Origin: HGM12587 sp964602445
Lineage (GTDB): Bacteria; Bacillota; Clostridia; Lachnospirales; Lachnospiraceae
Reading direction: 5' to 3'
NCBI GenBank assembly: GCA_964602445.1
Contig: CAZRQV010000040.1
Coordinates: 1 to 16,518, forward strand
DNA length: 16,518 nt
A program made the translations under genes and the position numbers. The notes beneath the pieces are model-generated. The model saw only the letters and a list, made by a program, of their open reading frames with translations. It was not told the DNA's origin and searched no databases. Within the stretch, counting starts at the first letter, position 1, and each line of letters begins with the position of its first letter. Of the stretch, positions 15,163 through 16,518 are shown one piece after another.

Positions 15163-16164
15163 ATGATCATCGGAAAACAGAGTATTTCTTTCGAAACTCC
15201 CCCTTACATCCGGTCTTATGCTTCTATCGTCGGGCAAAAAGAAGGAGACGGACCTTTGGGAAATTATTTTGATCTGATTGAAAAAGATCCCATGCTTGGC
15301 GCAGCGAACTGGGAACAGGCGGAAAGTATCCTGCAGAAAAAAGCAGCTCTTCTGGCTTTAAAAAAAGCAGGGTTACAAACCGAAGACATCCGCTATCTTT
15401 TCTGCGGCGATCTTCTGGGACAGCTGATCGCCAGTTCCTTCGGTATGCTGGATCTGCAGATTCCTATGTTTGGACTTTACGGTGCCTGCTCTACTGCCGG
15501 AGAATCGTTATCTCTTGCTGCCATGTCCGTTGCTGCAGGCTATGCGGAACATTGCCTTGCGGTTACCTCTTCCCATTTTGCCAGTGCTGAAAAACAGTTT
15601 CGTTATCCACTGGAATATGCAAATCAACGTCCATTATCCACAACCTGGACAGTTACCGGCAGCGGCGCGTTTATAGTCAGCACCAAGGGAAGCGTACGGA
15701 TCACCGGTGTGACTACAGGGAAAATGACGGACTACGGTGTAAAAGATTCCATGAATATGGGAGCTGCCATGGCACCGGCGGCGGCTGATACGATTTATGC
15801 ACATTTCACGGATTTTAATCGTTCGCCGGAAGATTACGACCTGATCGTTACCGGAGATCTGGGAGTCATAGGACGTGAACTGCTATTAGATCTTTTAAAA
15901 CAAAAAGGATATGATCTTAGCAAAAAACATTTCGACTGCGGCATCGCTATTTTCGATGACCGTACTCAGGATACCCATTCCGGTGGTTCCGGATGCGGCT
16001 GCAGTGCAGTGACTCTGGCTGCTTATCTGCTTCCAAAACTGGAAAGCGGAGAATTTCATCGAATCTTTTTTATGCCCACCGGAGCATTGTTATCAACCGT
16101 CAGTTTTAATGAAGGACAAAGTATTCCGGGAATCTGCCACGGCGTGGTGTTGGAAAGAAAATAG
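15163..16164 (+). CDS. spoVAD: Stage V sporulation protein AD
   Basis: This 333-residue thiolase-fold protein of the SpoVA complex binds dipicolinic acid and takes part in moving it into the developing spore and out at germination, at the spore inner membrane. Recognisable stretches are MIIGKQSISFETPP at the N-terminus, GACSTAGESL (107-116, Cys109), TVTGSGAF (163-170), VTTGKMTDYGVKD (183-195), VTGDLGVIG (229-237) and GGSGCGCSAVT (274-284). Its length is normal and it looks intact. It is expressed in the forespore in known species, but no clear SigG promoter was found here. It stands alone: spoVAC and spoVAE, normally adjacent, are not in the window, and a terminator overlaps its stop codon. 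Confidence 0.95.
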   Translation: MIIGKQSISFETPPYIRSYASIVGQKEGDGPLGNYFDLIEKDPMLGAANWEQAESILQKKAALLALKKAGLQTEDIRYLFCGDLLGQLIASSFGMLDLQIPMFGLYGACSTAGESLSLAAMSVAAGYAEHCLAVTSSHFASAEKQFRYPLEYANQRPLSTTWTVTGSGAFIVSTKGSVRITGVTTGKMTDYGVKDSMNMGAAMAPAAADTIYAHFTDFNRSPEDYDLIVTGDLGVIGRELLLDLLKQKGYDLSKKHFDCGIAIFDDRTQDTHSGGSGCGCSAVTLAAYLLPKLESGEFHRIFFMPTGALLSTVSFNEGQSIPGICHGVVLERK

Positions 16165-16190
16165 GAGCGGTTTACACCGCTCCTATTTTC
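16157..16190. terminator. Terminator overlapping the spoVAD stop codon
   Basis: A perfect inverted repeat of 15 bp has arms 16157-16171 and 16176-16190 (core AGGAGCGGT/ACCGCTCCT) around the loop TTAC. The TAG stop at 16162-16164 lies inside the left arm. A TATTTTC tail follows the GC-rich core. Its symmetry lets it stop minus-strand transcripts too, including one leaving the CRISPR array. Confidence 0.9.
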
Positions 16191-16279
16191 CTTCCAATCT
16201 CACTCTTTATGATCACATAATTTCATCCTATTAATATTTTTCTTAAATAAGACTCGTTTCTGTTTATTGTATTAGTGAA

Positions 16280-16446
16280 CTATTGCTTCCAAATAAATTA
16301 ACAAGTTTCTCAAACGGACCGCCAAACATGAAGTTCAACGACCCGTTTGATTCCTTTACAAATTAACAAGACTCTCAAACTTGATGTATCGATTTATTAC
16401 AATAAACTGTGTTTGACTCCTTTACAAATTAACAAGACTCTCAAAC
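16280..16446 (-). CRISPR. Short CRISPR array, type II-A-like 36-bp repeat
   Basis: There are three repeats of 36 bp: 16280-16315 (degenerate), 16345-16380 and 16411-16446 (these two differ at one base). They are separated by unique spacers of 29 and 30 bp. On the minus strand the repeat starts GTTTGAGAGTCTTGTTAATT and ends ATCAAAC, the GTTTNAGAG...AAAC style of Cas9-associated type II-A repeats. The left repeat has decayed in the half away from its spacer, as expected for the old, leader-distal end, so transcription should run right to left with the leader and any cas genes beyond the right edge. Spacer length of about 30 also fits type II. No cas gene is present here. Confidence 0.85.
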
Positions 16447-16495
16447 AAGTTCTCACTCTTTTGTGGTGCTAGAATGTAAATAGTACAAGTCAAAA

Positions 16496-16518
16496 TGAGA
16501 ATTCCTTATTACAAATTT
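16496..16518 (+). other. Degenerate repeat-like sequence at the edge, possible tracrRNA anti-repeat
   Basis: ATTCCTT followed by TACAAATT matches the plus-strand reading of the CRISPR repeat, with a 2-base insertion between the two blocks. It begins 49 bp after the last repeat, which does not fit an array unit. In Cas9 systems the tracrRNA carries such an imperfect anti-repeat. The match is cut by the window edge, so it could also be a decayed repeat or chance in A/T-rich DNA. Confidence 0.3.

Larger units (their letters stand above)
16165..16518. other. Gap to the right edge: terminator arm, CRISPR array, repeat-like edge sequence
   Basis: No gene is visible. Positions 16191-16279 are A/T-rich with nothing recognisable. 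The CRISPR array occupies 16280-16446. Positions 16447-16495 are unassigned (possible leader), and 16496-16518 resembles part of the CRISPR repeat. Confidence 0.7.

Noticed and set aside
16280..16446. Plus-strand orientation of the CRISPR array
   Set aside because: The decayed repeat would then be leader-proximal, and the plus-strand repeat start lacks the GTTTNAGAG signature that the minus strand has.
16447..16493. Promoter for the array using TTGACT at 16488-16493 (minus)
   Set aside because: At 16-18 bp spacing the -10 position reads as GC-rich bases with no TATAAT resemblance.

Overview
The window looks like chromosomal DNA from a spore-forming clostridial Firmicute, most likely a Lachnospiraceae member. 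Supporting signs are GGAGG-type ribosome binding sites, moderate GC, the Firmicute proteins YhaM, MutS2 and SpoVAD, OmpR/histidine-kinase pairs and a type II-A-like CRISPR repeat. The assignment rests on protein style and gene content, not on a database search.

Layout. (1) Positions 1-3792 are on the minus strand: a promoter at 3822-3850 drives an HtrA-like, PDZ-containing membrane protein whose protease triad appears lost, followed 8 nt later by the exoribonuclease yhaM and a terminator. Beyond that lies the rRNA methyltransferase rlmD, cut by the left edge. (2) Positions 4134-8650 are a plus-strand unit: mutS2, an OmpR-family response regulator 13 nt later, and its histidine kinase 7 nt after that. 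(3) Positions 8651-8977 are a convergent gap holding a candidate structured RNA with a UUCG loop, a strong two-way terminator hairpin and a REP-like inverted repeat. (4) Positions 8978-11263 (minus) encode a divergent aconitase-family hydratase. It has a near-consensus promoter, GTATAC operator-like sites and a hairpin in its leader. An imperfect 38-bp direct repeat flanks it (8684-8721 and 11458-11495). (5) Positions 11619-14842 (minus) hold a second two-component pair with a large multi-pass kinase; four (G)ATTTTCTTAA-like boxes lie upstream. (6) Positions 15163-16164 (plus) are a solitary spoVAD ending in a terminator that overlaps its stop codon. (7) Positions 16280-16446 are the end of a short CRISPR array, probably read on the minus strand. 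A degenerate repeat-like sequence at the right edge may be a tracrRNA anti-repeat.

How it works together. Most genes are housekeeping: RNA modification and decay, DNA repair or ribosome rescue, carbon metabolism and spore germinant uptake. The two sensor systems are separate local operons. The non-routine content is mostly non-coding: the 8.7-kb structured element and its partial copy, the regulatory boxes at 14.95-15.04 kb, and the CRISPR fragment. No cas gene is visible, so any CRISPR effector must lie beyond the right edge or elsewhere. I found no complete undescribed system inside the window.
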